A DNA stretch of 64,000 nt from DASVWZ01 sp963715675 (GTDB lineage: Bacteria; Acidobacteriota; Terriglobia; Terriglobales; Acidobacteriaceae): assembly GCA_963715675.1 (NCBI GenBank), contig OY970265.1, positions 1,426,001 to 1,490,000 on the forward strand, read 5' to 3'. A program made the translations under genes and the position numbers. This document shows, one piece after another, positions 1-7,938 of the stretch. Below the pieces are notes generated by a model. It worked only from the letters and a program-made list of their open reading frames with translations. It did not search any database and had not been told where the DNA came from. Position 1 is the first letter of the stretch. Each line of letters begins with the position of its first letter.

Positions 1-368
1 ACCGAGCGATACTCCGGCTGCAGCCGATCCAGAACACGCGCCAGCAGTTCCTTCATCTGTCCCAGAACCGCTTCCGCTTCCGGCCCCGCCTCATTTCCGG
101 CGACCTCCTCGCCCTCGTGCTCCAGCGAGGAGAGTTGTATCAAGGGCAACAGCGCTTCCCGTTCCTTCAACTGCCAGCAAACCCGCTTGCCGATGGCCGC
201 GAGCCAGGATCGAAAGGCCTGGGAATCGCGCAACTGGTCGAGGCGCCGGTAGGCCTTCAACAAGGCCTCGACCAGCACGTCCTCGGCATCTTCCCGGTTT
301 CCGCAAACCCGCAGCATCTGACGGTAGACCGCATCCTTGTGTGCATTCGCCAGTTTTTCGAAGTCCAT
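1..368 (-). CDS. ECF-type RNA polymerase sigma factor, C-terminal part off the window
   Basis: Sigma factors direct RNA polymerase to specific promoters. Reading the minus strand from the ATG at 366-368 gives MDFEKLANAHKDAVYRQML, then a stretch with NREDAEDVLVEALLKAYRR and FRSWLAAIGKRVCW. This is the usual layout of ECF region 2: helix with YR, GN.EDAEDV, KAYR, FRSWL. The frame stays open to base 1, so region 4 is missing from the window. It lies 44 bases downstream of the rhodanese gene on the same strand and probably shares its transcript. The stretch after region 2 is acidic and looks like a linker. No anti-sigma gene is visible on this side, so the signal it answers cannot be judged. Confidence 0.75.
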   Translation of the reverse strand, partial: MDFEKLANAHKDAVYRQMLRVCGNREDAEDVLVEALLKAYRRLDQLRDSQAFRSWLAAIGKRVCWQLKEREALLPLIQLSSLEHEGEEVAGNEAGPEAEAVLGQMKELLARVLDRLQPEYRS

Positions 369-412
369 CTGACGATTGTTGCATTGTCTTCAAAATCCCG
401 ATGTGATCCCGG

Positions 413-970
413 TTACGTGCAACATCCGTTTTTTCCAGCGGTGGCAGGCAGGCACGTTCGAGTGCGGTTCCATGGCATGGCAGCCAGCGCCACCCCCATC
501 GGACAGAGGTCAGTCAAGCCGGCGAAGGTCAGCCCCAGACCGACAAAGCCAGTCGCCAGAAGCCATCCACGGCTGGTCACGGCCGCCGCGATGGTCCCCG
601 CCAGCACGAGTACTCCCGCCGCCAGGCGCACCTGCCTCTCCAAAGACCAGCGTGTTTTTTTGCTGACAACCACTGGTAAACCAGCGTTCGACCAGGCGTC
701 TGTGCCCCCCTCGAGCACCGTCAAATCTCCCCGGCAGGGCTCCAGTAAACCTGAGGCCATGCGGGCTCGCTTGCCGCCTTTGCAAATCAGGACCAGCGGA
801 AGCTGCTGGCTGATGTCTTCCAGCCGGGCCTCAAGTTCGTCCAGTGGGATATTGATGGCTCCGGGAATATGGCCGGCGGCGAACTCGGTCGCGGAGCGCA
901 CGTCGAGCCATTGTGCCCGCACTTCACTGCGGGAATGAGCCGCCAACTCGCAGGCGGAAATGGTTTCCAT
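413..970 (-). CDS. Rhodanese-like domain fused to a DUF2892 membrane segment (YgaP-like)
   Basis: The 185-residue product has an N-terminal rhodanese domain (about residues 5-95) with the active-site loop CKGGKRA, whose cysteine would carry persulfide sulfur. The C-terminal part has two hydrophobic stretches and ends in LTDLCPMGVALAAMPWN, the hallmark of DUF2892 as found in YgaP. The domain should sit on the cytoplasmic face of the inner membrane. An ATG 45 bases upstream is in frame, but the ATG at 968-970 has an AGGAGG about 10 bases before it and begins METISACEL, so it was chosen. The ECF sigma gene follows directly. A role in sulfide or persulfide handling is inferred from the family. 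Confidence 0.82.
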   Translation of the reverse strand: METISACELAAHSRSEVRAQWLDVRSATEFAAGHIPGAINIPLDELEARLEDISQQLPLVLICKGGKRARMASGLLEPCRGDLTVLEGGTDAWSNAGLPVVVSKKTRWSLERQVRLAAGVLVLAGTIAAAVTSRGWLLATGFVGLGLTFAGLTDLCPMGVALAAMPWNRTRTCLPATAGKNGCCT

Positions 971-1102
971 GGTTCGAATCTTCCTCCTACTAGAGAGGAG
1001 GGGCAGATTCAGCAAAAGGATTCAGAGGGAGAACAATCAATGATTTAGCGGGGCATACGCGAGTCCGGCAGGCTCACGGGCGCGGCGGCAGATCCTGTTG
1101 AT

Positions 1103-4100
1103 CTAGCTTCGCGAGATACCCCGTTCTGCGTGCAGCTTCTGTAGCGCTTTCACATTCACTTCACCTCGCTGCAATGCCGCGATTCCTTCGGCGGCGGCGC
1201 GAGCGGCGGCGAGCGTGGTGATGGTTGGAATGCGCGCGCTGACGGCGGCCCGGCGAATGGCCTTCTCGTCGAAGAACGGATCCACTCCACGCGGCGTATT
1301 GATGATCAGCTGAATGCGTTCGCCCTTAATCAAGTCGACCACGTTAGGACGGCCCTCTTTCACCTTGAAGACCCGTTCCACGGTCATGCCGGCATCTTCG
1401 AGAACATCGGCAGTGCCGGCCGTCGCCACCAGCTTGAAGCCCATATCGCCAAACTTGCGGGCCACTTCGGCCACCTGGGGCTTGTCGTGGTCGGTCACAC
1501 TGACGAACACTGTGCCCGTAATCGGCAGCTTGTGTCCCGCGGCAGTCTGTGCTTTGGCGAAGGCTTCGCCAAAATTGTCAGCCACACCCATGACTTCGCC
1601 GGTAGACTTCATCTCCGGGCCGAGCACCGTGTCTACGCCAGGAAACTTATTCCACGGGAAAACCGGAGATTTCACGTAGTAGCCATGCCCCGAGTCCAGG
1701 TCTTTTGGGTGCTCGATGTACTCCGGGAGGAACTCGCGCAGCTTGCGCCCGGTCATCAGACGCGCCGCGATCTTCGCCATCGGAACGCCGGTCGCTTTGG
1801 AAACATACGGAATGGTTCGGGACGCGCGCGGGTTCACTTCCAGTACGTAGACTTTCCCACCCTCCGAACCGTTACTCTTGGAGTTTCCATTGGCGCGCGG
1901 GATGGCGAACTGCACGTTCATCAGCCCAACCACCTTTAACGCCCGCGCCAGCTTCAAGGTATAGTCGCGCATGCGATTCATGAGCGGCTGGGGAATATCG
2001 ACTGCGGGCAGCACGCAGGAAGAATCGCCGGAGTGAATGCCGGCTTCCTCGATGTGTTGCATGATGCCGCCGATCACTACGTCCTCCCCATCGGAAAGCG
2101 CGTCCACGTCGACCTCGATTGCGTCTTCGAGGAAGCGGTCGATCAGCACCGGGCGGTCCTGGGAGTATTCCACCGCCTCTTTCATGTAGCGGACGACGGT
2201 CTCTTCGTCGTAGGCAATCACCATGGCACGTCCACCCAGCACATAGGAAGGGCGCACCAGCACGGGATAGCCAACCCGGTTGGCGCCTTCGACGGCTTCC
2301 TCGATGGAGGCTGCCATCGCCCCCGGCGCCTGCGGAATGCCGAGCTCGTCCAGAAGTTTGCCAAAGCGCTTACGGTCCTCGGCGAGGTCGATCGACTCTG
2401 GTGAAGTGCCGATGATGTTCACGCCCGCGGCTTTGAGAGGCAAGGAAAGATTCAGCGGCGTTTGCCCGCCAAATTGCACAATCACGCCGACCGGCGCGCC
2501 CGAGGAAGCTTCATGCTCGCAGATGGCGAACACGTCTTCGAGCGTCAGCGGCTCGAAGTAGAGACGGTCGCTGGTGTCATAGTCGGTGGAAACCGTCTCC
2601 GGGTTGCAGTTGACCATGATGGTCTCGTAGCCATCGTCGCGCAGCGCGAACGCCGCATGGCAGCAACAGTAGTCAAACTCAATTCCCTGCCCGATGCGGT
2701 TCGGCCCGCTGCCCAGGATTATGACCTTTTTCTTGGCGGTCGGTGTCGCCTCGTCTTCTTCTTCGTACGTCGAGTAGAGATAGGGCGTGTAGCTTTCGAA
2801 CTCCGCGGCGCAAGTATCGACTCGCTTGTAGACCGGCTTCACACCGTGCTTCCTGCGTAAATGGCGAACTTTTTCCTGCGAGCCTTTTTCGTTCAACCGC
2901 CAGACTCCGGCGAGTCTGCCGTCAGAAAAGCCCATGCGCTTGGCCTCCCGCAGCACCTCGGTTGGGATGGATTCCGCCGGATGCTTTTCTAGCTCAAGCT
3001 GCATGTCATTGATCTCTTTGAGTTGGTACAGGAACCACGGGTCAATCGAAGTCATCTTCGCAATCTGCTTGACCGTGTGCCCCTGCCGTAGGGCGTATCG
3101 GATGTAGGAAAGCCGTTCGGGATGCGGTGTTACCAGGCGCTGCGTGAGAATTTTTGGCTCAATCTTTTCCGACCCGACTTTCTTTCCGGTATCGAGCGCG
3201 CGCACGCCTTTGAGCAGAGCTTCCTTGAAGGTTCGCCCAATGGCCATAACTTCGCCGACCGACTTCATCTGCGGGCCAAGGTTTTCATCCGCTCCGGGAA
3301 ACTTTTCGAACTGCCACTTGGGAATCTTAACCACCACGTAATCCAGCGTCGGCTCGAAGCACGCCGGCGTTTTCCGCGTGATGTCGTTGCGAATTTCGTC
3401 GAGGGAATAGCCGACAGCCAGCTTAGCCGCGATTTTCGCGATGGGGAAGCCGGTGGCTTTCGAGGCGAGGGCGGACGAGCGCGACACCCGCGGATTCATC
3501 TCAATGACCACCATCCGACCCGAGGCCGGATGCACACCGAACTGGATATTCGAGCCGCCGGTTTCGACGCCGATCTCGCGAATGACCGCGATCGCGGCAT
3601 CACGCATGGCTTGATACTCGCGATCGCTCAAGGTCTGCGCGGGGGCCACGGTGATTGAGTCTCCGGTATGCACGCCCATGGGATCGAAGTTCTCGATCGA
3701 ACAGATGATGATGACGTTGTCCTTCATGTCACGCATCACCTCAAGTTCGTATTCCTTCCATCCCAGCACCGACTCTTCAATCAGCGCCTCATGCACGGGC
3801 GAGAAATCCAAGCCGCGGGCCAGCACTTCCATTAGTTCTTCGCGATTGTAGGCAATGCCTCCGCCCGAACCGCCCAGCGTGAACGATGGGCGAATGATCA
3901 CCGGGAAGCCGATTTTACCTGCGAATTCAAGGCCGTCTTTCAGGTTATTGACCAGCGCGGACCGAGGAACGTCCAAGCCGATCTTCTGCATTGCGTCTTT
4001 GAAGTAGAGGCGGTCTTCGGCTTTCTTGATGGCACCAACATTCGCGCCGATCAGCTTGACGTCATATTTGTCGAGTACGCCGCTGTCGGAAAGTTCGATG

Positions 4101-4414
4101 GCGAGGTTCAACGCAGTCTGGCCGCCGACCGTGGGCAGCACAGCAAATCCGGCGCTGGGCGATATTTCGCGCTCGATACGAATAATCTCCTGGAGATATT
4201 CGAGCGTGAGCGGCTCAATGTAGGTGCGGTCAGCCGACTCGGGATCGGTCATGATGGTAGCCGGATTCGAGTTGGCCAGCACGACTTCGAATCCTTCCGC
4301 CTTGAGTGCCTTGCAAGCCTGCGTGCCGGAGTAATCAAACTCCGCCGACTGGCCAATGATGATGGGGCCAGAGCCGAGGATCAGAATCTTCGAAATGTCA
4401 GTGCGTTTGGGCAT
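1103..4414 (-). CDS. carB: Carbamoyl-phosphate synthase large subunit
   Basis: CarB makes carbamoyl phosphate from bicarbonate, ATP and ammonia channelled from CarA, feeding pyrimidine and arginine synthesis. The 1103-residue protein is full length. Two homologous ATP-grasp halves are visible, beginning KILILGSGPIIIGQ (about residue 9) and KVIILGSGPNRIGQG (about residue 568). Both have GGQT(A/P)LNL motifs, and a C-terminal MGS-like allosteric domain contains KLPITGTVFVSV. Its start has almost no Shine-Dalgarno, and the upstream gene stops only 8 bases before the ATG, so translation may be coupled. CarA is not adjacent: about 1.4 kb of foreign-looking DNA lies between them. A decayed copy of its first codons sits at about 5179-5226. 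Confidence 0.97.
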   Translation of the reverse strand: MPKRTDISKILILGSGPIIIGQSAEFDYSGTQACKALKAEGFEVVLANSNPATIMTDPESADRTYIEPLTLEYLQEIIRIEREISPSAGFAVLPTVGGQTALNLAIELSDSGVLDKYDVKLIGANVGAIKKAEDRLYFKDAMQKIGLDVPRSALVNNLKDGLEFAGKIGFPVIIRPSFTLGGSGGGIAYNREELMEVLARGLDFSPVHEALIEESVLGWKEYELEVMRDMKDNVIIICSIENFDPMGVHTGDSITVAPAQTLSDREYQAMRDAAIAVIREIGVETGGSNIQFGVHPASGRMVVIEMNPRVSRSSALASKATGFPIAKIAAKLAVGYSLDEIRNDITRKTPACFEPTLDYVVVKIPKWQFEKFPGADENLGPQMKSVGEVMAIGRTFKEALLKGVRALDTGKKVGSEKIEPKILTQRLVTPHPERLSYIRYALRQGHTVKQIAKMTSIDPWFLYQLKEINDMQLELEKHPAESIPTEVLREAKRMGFSDGRLAGVWRLNEKGSQEKVRHLRRKHGVKPVYKRVDTCAAEFESYTPYLYSTYEEEDEATPTAKKKVIILGSGPNRIGQGIEFDYCCCHAAFALRDDGYETIMVNCNPETVSTDYDTSDRLYFEPLTLEDVFAICEHEASSGAPVGVIVQFGGQTPLNLSLPLKAAGVNIIGTSPESIDLAEDRKRFGKLLDELGIPQAPGAMAASIEEAVEGANRVGYPVLVRPSYVLGGRAMVIAYDEETVVRYMKEAVEYSQDRPVLIDRFLEDAIEVDVDALSDGEDVVIGGIMQHIEEAGIHSGDSSCVLPAVDIPQPLMNRMRDYTLKLARALKVVGLMNVQFAIPRANGNSKSNGSEGGKVYVLEVNPRASRTIPYVSKATGVPMAKIAARLMTGRKLREFLPEYIEHPKDLDSGHGYYVKSPVFPWNKFPGVDTVLGPEMKSTGEVMGVADNFGEAFAKAQTAAGHKLPITGTVFVSVTDHDKPQVAEVARKFGDMGFKLVATAGTADVLEDAGMTVERVFKVKEGRPNVVDLIKGERIQLIINTPRGVDPFFDEKAIRRAAVSARIPTITTLAAARAAAEGIAALQRGEVNVKALQKLHAERGISRS

Positions 4415-4422
4415 TTTCAGTT

Positions 4423-5226
4423 CTAATTCTTAGTTATCGGTCCGCCCAACCATTCCGCTGGGGGTGGATCATGTCTGGTGGACTCAACACGAATCATTTC
4501 GAATTGACACGCCAGCCAGCCCTGGTCATTCAGATTGAAAACGAGCATGCGGGTTCTAAATCCTTGATAGGCAAAACTAGCAATATATGACCCTTTATCC
4601 AGTTGCAACTGGAATCCTCCGTTCTCGTCTGCCTGAAATTGGGCGAGGTATCCGGTGGACGATTGAGATCGAAAGACGCTAACAATCGCATGAGGAATAG
4701 GATTTCCGTTATCGTCAAGGACAACTCCGCGAAACCCCTTCAATTGAATCGTCGAAGGCTCCTCCGGATATGCCGTTATTGACCCGGACCTTTCAACTTT
4801 TAGCTCACATCTGGTCGCGCTTTTGAATTGGCCAACAAACAGTGCCATAGTCGCGCCACGATCTCCGATGTCTGCGAAAACCCTATAGACGCCAGGTGGT
4901 AAGGCGGGAGGCCTTGCGCTCCCGTCGGGTCCTGTTAAACCTGACCAATAAATATGTTCACCGTTTTCGATCTCATGGTAAACGTCCATCCGAACGCCGC
5001 CCACTCCTTTGTTCAGCTTCGTAACCACAATGATGAGATCTGAGGATGAGGAGCAGGAAGGGGTCGGCGGAGGGGCATAGGTGTGAGCAGCAGCCAATGC
5101 CGCCATCACGATCACGAAAACAAGAGTGAAGAGTGTATTCAGCGTATCCGCTCCTCTGCGACCTTTATTGGACTGCGAGTTGGTTCTGATCGTGGCCGGA
5201 TTCGAGATGTCAGTACGTTTTGGCAT
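4423..5226 (-). CDS. Exported carboxypeptidase regulatory-like domain protein whose frame begins with carB-derived codons
   Basis: This 267-residue frame opens with MPKRTDIS, identical to the CarB N-terminus, followed by NPATI, which matches CarB residues 50-54. A hydrophobic export signal (TLFTLVFVIVMAALAAAHT) only starts near residue 31. The mature part has two beta-rich domains; the second (FRGVVLDDNGNPIPHAIVSV and onward) is the carboxypeptidase-regulatory-like fold common in exported acidobacterial proteins. AGAGGAG stands 8 bases before a CTG codon near 5118-5120, so the gene's own start may have been there or may be lost. Two 60-base lines inside it are 50 and 42 percent G+C by hand count, against 73 percent for a carB line, which suggests acquired DNA. 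Function unknown. Confidence 0.6.
   Translation of the reverse strand: MPKRTDISNPATIRTNSQSNKGRRGADTLNTLFTLVFVIVMAALAAAHTYAPPPTPSCSSSSDLIIVVTKLNKGVGGVRMDVYHEIENGEHIYWSGLTGPDGSARPPALPPGVYRVFADIGDRGATMALFVGQFKSATRCELKVERSGSITAYPEEPSTIQLKGFRGVVLDDNGNPIPHAIVSVFRSQSSTGYLAQFQADENGGFQLQLDKGSYIASFAYQGFRTRMLVFNLNDQGWLACQFEMIRVESTRHDPPPAEWLGGPITKN
5179..5226 (-). repeat. Decayed duplicate of the carB 5' end with an internal in-frame deletion
   Basis: On the minus strand the first 24 bases encode MPKRTDIS with only three silent differences from the carB start at 4391-4414. They join directly to a segment matching carB codons 49-54 (CTCGAATCCGGC is identical), after which similarity fades. The junction lies in the shared bases TCGAA, so a deletion of 41 codons through microhomology explains the structure. 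The copy lies 812 bases upstream of the real carB start. Confidence 0.7.
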
Positions 5227-5252
5227 TTATTTTTGCTTCACTTGTGTTTCGT

Positions 5253-5324
5253 AACAGCAGGTCCTTCGACTGCACATCACGATCCGCTACGCGATTCGTG
5301 ATGTTTCGGTCGGGATGACAAAGC
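5253..5324 (+). repeat. Hairpin repeat, copy 1 of 3 (AGCAGGTCC...GGGATGACA family)
   Basis: The copy starts AACAGCAGGTCCTTCGACT and ends CGGGATGACAAAGC. Between these conserved arms lies its own inverted repeat, ACATCACGA (5274-5282) with TCGTGATGT (5296-5304). Copies 2 and 3 share the arms but carry unrelated inner palindromes. Confidence 0.8.
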
Positions 5325-5371
5325 TGTTTTTGGGGCTCTTCACTTTGTGTCATCGCTCAATCTCACACTCT

Positions 5372-5435
5372 CTGTCATCCCGACCGAGTCAGTTGATTGG
5401 CTTGGCCAATCAACTTGCGAGCGGAGGGACCTGCT
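5372..5435 (-). repeat. Hairpin repeat, copy 2 of 3, inverted relative to copies 1 and 3
   Basis: On the minus strand this reads AGCAGGTCCCTCCGCTCG, then a perfect 11-base inverted repeat with a 3-base loop (5391-5401 and 5405-5415), then CGGTCGGGATGACAG. The last eight or nine codons and the stop of the GIY-YIG gene are made of this repeat. Confidence 0.82.
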
Positions 5436-5742
5436 CGTCTGGCGTGTACCGGTGCCGCTGATCTGCTGCCAGATCCTCCCAGGCCGGGTTCATTCTCTCG
5501 ATCAGCCAAACCTTCTTCATGCGGCTCCAACGCTTCAGCTGCTTCTCGCGATCAATCGCTTTTCGCACGTCGTCGAACGATTCGTAATAGACCAGGCGAT
5601 GACAGCGGTACTGTTTGCTAAAGCCTTCGATCACGCCGTTCTTGTGTTCCCAAACTCGCCGGTCAATGCTGTTTGTCATCCCGATGTACAGTACCCGAGA
5701 CTTGCTTGCCACCACGTACACGAAATAGGTGCGGCGCTCCAT
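5410..5742 (-). CDS. Small GIY-YIG nuclease-domain protein bounded by inverted repeats
   Basis: The 110-residue protein is a single GIY-YIG domain. The paired beta strands carry FVYV (7-10) and LYIG (18-21) in place of GIY and YIG; the conserved arginine is at 28/29, the metal-binding glutamate is in AIDREKQLK (E66), and there is an asparagine at N85. It belongs to the stand-alone UvrC/YhbQ-like group, with no DNA-binding domain attached. Repeat copy 3 begins at the base next to its ATG and supplies GAGGGA as ribosome-binding site 9 bases upstream. Its C-terminus DEQVPPLAS is translated repeat copy 2. The gene sits inside the carA-carB interval. A role in moving or spreading the repeats is inference. 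Confidence 0.85.
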   Translation of the reverse strand: MERRTYFVYVVASKSRVLYIGMTNSIDRRVWEHKNGVIEGFSKQYRCHRLVYYESFDDVRKAIDREKQLKRWSRMKKVWLIERMNPAWEDLAADQRHRYTPDEQVPPLAS

Positions 5743-5810
5743 AACAGCAGGTCCCTCGACTCCACGACATCGTTCTGCGAACGATGTCGTTCCGCTCGGG
5801 ATGACAAAGC
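5743..5810 (+). repeat. Hairpin repeat, copy 3 of 3, abutting the GIY-YIG start codon
   Basis: It starts AACAGCAGGTCCCTCGACT and ends CGCTCGGGATGACAAAGC. Inside is a perfect 12-base inverted repeat with a TGC loop, ACGACATCGTTC (5764-5775) and GAACGATGTCGT (5779-5790). The first base touches the GIY-YIG ATG. On the minus strand its GAGGGA acts as Shine-Dalgarno for that gene. Confidence 0.85.
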
Positions 5811-5843
5811 TTAACTAACAAAGCGTATCGACTTTTTCCCCCT

Positions 5844-6974
5844 TCACCCTTTCCACTCCCCCATCATCTTCACGAAATCCTGGAACAGATAATGCGAATC
5901 ATGAGGACCCGGTGAAGCCTCGGGGTGGTACTGCACCGTGAACAGCGGCAGATTTCTATGCCGCATGCCTTCCAGGGTGTTGTCGTTCAGGTCGATGTGC
6001 GTCAGCTCGACTTCGCTTTGCGGCAGCGAATCGGGATCGACCGCAAAATTATGGTTGTGAGCGGTTATCTCGACTTTGCCGTTCCGCAACTGCTTCACCG
6101 GATGATTCCCGCCGTGGTGGCCGAATTTCAGCTTGTAGGTCTTCCCGCCCAGCGCAATTCCGGTAAGCTGATGTCCCAGGCAAATTCCAAAAATCGGCTG
6201 CCTTCCCATCAGCCGCCGAATGTTATCGACCGCATAGGTGCAGGGTTCGGGATCGCCCGGCCCGTTCGACAGAAAGACTCCATGCGGCTTCAGCGCGAGC
6301 ACATCTTCCGCCGGAGTTTCCGCCGGAACCACGGTTACTTTGCAGCCTTCGCCGCGCAGCTTGCGCAGAATGTTCTGCTTGATCCCGTAATCGTACGCCA
6401 CCACGTGGAAACGCTCCGGCGCGTCTTTCACGCCGACAATCTCGTCCGGCAGATGGGAACGTTCGCCGGTTTCCCAGACATAGGTGTGCTTGGTGGTCAC
6501 CACTTTCGCCAGATCGGTGCCGTCCATTTTCGGAAACGACCGCGTCTTGGCGATCAGTTTGTCGATGTCGGTTTCAAGCGTCGAGATCACGCCGCGCATC
6601 ACGCCGTGGTCGCGGAGATGCCGCACCAGCGCGCGAGTATCGATCTCGGCCAGCACCGGAATCTGGAACTGCTCCAGATATTCTTCGGCGACCTGCTGGG
6701 AGCGCCAGTTGGAACTGACCTTGGAAAATTCGCGAACGATCAAACCCTCGATGTAGGGCCGGGTGGCTTCATTATCTTCTGGGTTGGTGCCGTAGTTGCC
6801 GATTTCAGGATTGGTGAGGACTACGATCTGGCCAGCGTAAGAAGGATCGGTGAAAATCTCCTGATAGCCGGTGATGGAAGTATTAAAAACAACTTCGCCG
6901 TGACATTCGCCTTTGGCGCCGTAGCCTTTGCCTCGGAAGACCCTGCCGTCTTCCAGTGCAAGGATCGCTTGCAT
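5844..6974 (-). CDS. carA: Carbamoyl-phosphate synthase small (glutaminase) subunit
   Basis: CarA hydrolyses glutamine and passes ammonia to CarB. The 376-residue product is full length. The N-terminal CPSase domain starts QAILALEDGRVFRGKGYG. The C-terminal class I amidotransferase domain has the nucleophile in GICLGHQL and the His/Glu pair in QYHPEASPGPHD. GGGAG sits 5 bases before the ATG at 6972-6974. It is on the same strand as carB, but the usual carA-carB adjacency is broken by the exported protein and the GIY-YIG unit. lepB lies upstream across a 170-base gap that contains a hairpin repeat. Confidence 0.97.
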   Translation of the reverse strand: MQAILALEDGRVFRGKGYGAKGECHGEVVFNTSITGYQEIFTDPSYAGQIVVLTNPEIGNYGTNPEDNEATRPYIEGLIVREFSKVSSNWRSQQVAEEYLEQFQIPVLAEIDTRALVRHLRDHGVMRGVISTLETDIDKLIAKTRSFPKMDGTDLAKVVTTKHTYVWETGERSHLPDEIVGVKDAPERFHVVAYDYGIKQNILRKLRGEGCKVTVVPAETPAEDVLALKPHGVFLSNGPGDPEPCTYAVDNIRRLMGRQPIFGICLGHQLTGIALGGKTYKLKFGHHGGNHPVKQLRNGKVEITAHNHNFAVDPDSLPQSEVELTHIDLNDNTLEGMRHRNLPLFTVQYHPEASPGPHDSHYLFQDFVKMMGEWKG

Positions 6975-7115
6975 TGTGACTCCCGGGAGTGGATTTTAGA
7001 GATTCTAACAGGGAGCAAGAAATACAGAAAGGAAACTCTTCGCGACTTTTCCACAAGGCCTTGAACGCATAACGGAGTGATTGCCGCTGGAGCGGCGTAG
7101 AAGCGATGCAAGGTT

Positions 7116-7141
7116 CGCGGGCGAGGGCGTTCGCGCCACAC
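7116..7141 (+). repeat. Dispersed hairpin repeat ending in CGCGCCACAC, copy 1 of 3
   Basis: The 26-base element folds into an 8-base-pair stem (two G.U pairs) with loop AGGG, followed by CCACAC. Copies at 38629-38654 and 47142-47167 share the fold with compensating stem changes. Confidence 0.7.
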
Positions 7142-7145
7142 ATTC

Positions 7146-7727
7146 CTACCGAACCCGGCCCATCTTGTCCATGGGCCAGTATCCGAAGACCGCCTTGCCG
7201 TAAATGTAGCTCTGATTCACCGGACCGAAATCGCGGCTGTCATTGGACAGGCTGCGGTGATCGCCCAGCACGTAATAACTGTTGGGTGGGACGACCAGTT
7301 CCGGATAAGAGCGGTCGTCTTCATAAGCCCCGGGAACGTAGTCTTCCTCCAGCGGCCTGCGATTGACAAAGACGCGGCCGGCGTCGATCTGAATGTGGTC
7401 GCCGGCCAGCCCGATGACACGCTTGATAAAACTCTTGGCAGGATCCCGGGGATAGCGGAAGACAACAATGTCGCCCCGCTGGATGGGTTCCAGCCGGTAA
7501 ACAAATTTATTGACGAAAATCCGCTCCTGATCCTCCAGGGAAGGCATCATGCTGGTGCCTTCGACCTTCACCGGCTGGTACAAGAAGATAATGATGAAGC
7601 AGGAGATCGCCAGCGATATCACCAAGTCGCGCAGCCAGACTGAAAGCAGCATGGCCTTACTTGGGGTTGGGGGCGGCGTTGGAGAGGCCACAGCGCGGCG
7701 GTCAATCGGCGGTACAGGCTCGGACAT
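7146..7727 (-). CDS. lepB: Signal peptidase I
   Basis: This membrane-bound serine protease removes signal peptides from exported proteins, of which this genome has many. The 193-residue product from the ATG at 7725-7727 has one N-terminal membrane segment (LVISLAISCFIIIFLYQPV). It then shows the catalytic serine box GTSMMPSL, the lysine box SFIKRVIGLAGD and the C-terminal box GDHRSLSNDSRDFGPV. A longer in-frame start 62 codons upstream was rejected because the extension is arginine-rich, low-complexity and not family-like. The Shine-Dalgarno before the chosen ATG is weak. carA follows on the same strand. Confidence 0.93.
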   Translation of the reverse strand: MSEPVPPIDRRAVASPTPPPTPSKAMLLSVWLRDLVISLAISCFIIIFLYQPVKVEGTSMMPSLEDQERIFVNKFVYRLEPIQRGDIVVFRYPRDPAKSFIKRVIGLAGDHIQIDAGRVFVNRRPLEEDYVPGAYEDDRSYPELVVPPNSYYVLGDHRSLSNDSRDFGPVNQSYIYGKAVFGYWPMDKMGRVR

Positions 7728-7938
7728 GTGTTTTAATTCTACACGCAGCCGGGCCCTTGGCGGGCAATTTGAAATTCGTTCATCGGCCGATTTTGTAATT
7801 TTTAATCCGCGCCGCCGCCGTCTCAGGGGCACATCACAAAATTCCACAGTCGCCCAGGTCGGAATAGACCCCGCAGCCGGGCTCGCGACTGCGGCTGCGG
7901 ATTTCGGGTACAATATTGCAATTAAGGATCATGGCATC

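Noticed and set aside
5253..5810. A CRISPR array
   Set aside because: There are three copies of mixed orientation at uneven spacing, no regular spacers and no cas genes nearby.
7728..7913. A 62-codon N-terminal extension of signal peptidase I
   Set aside because: It is arginine-rich, lacks any family similarity and would place the membrane anchor unusually far inside.
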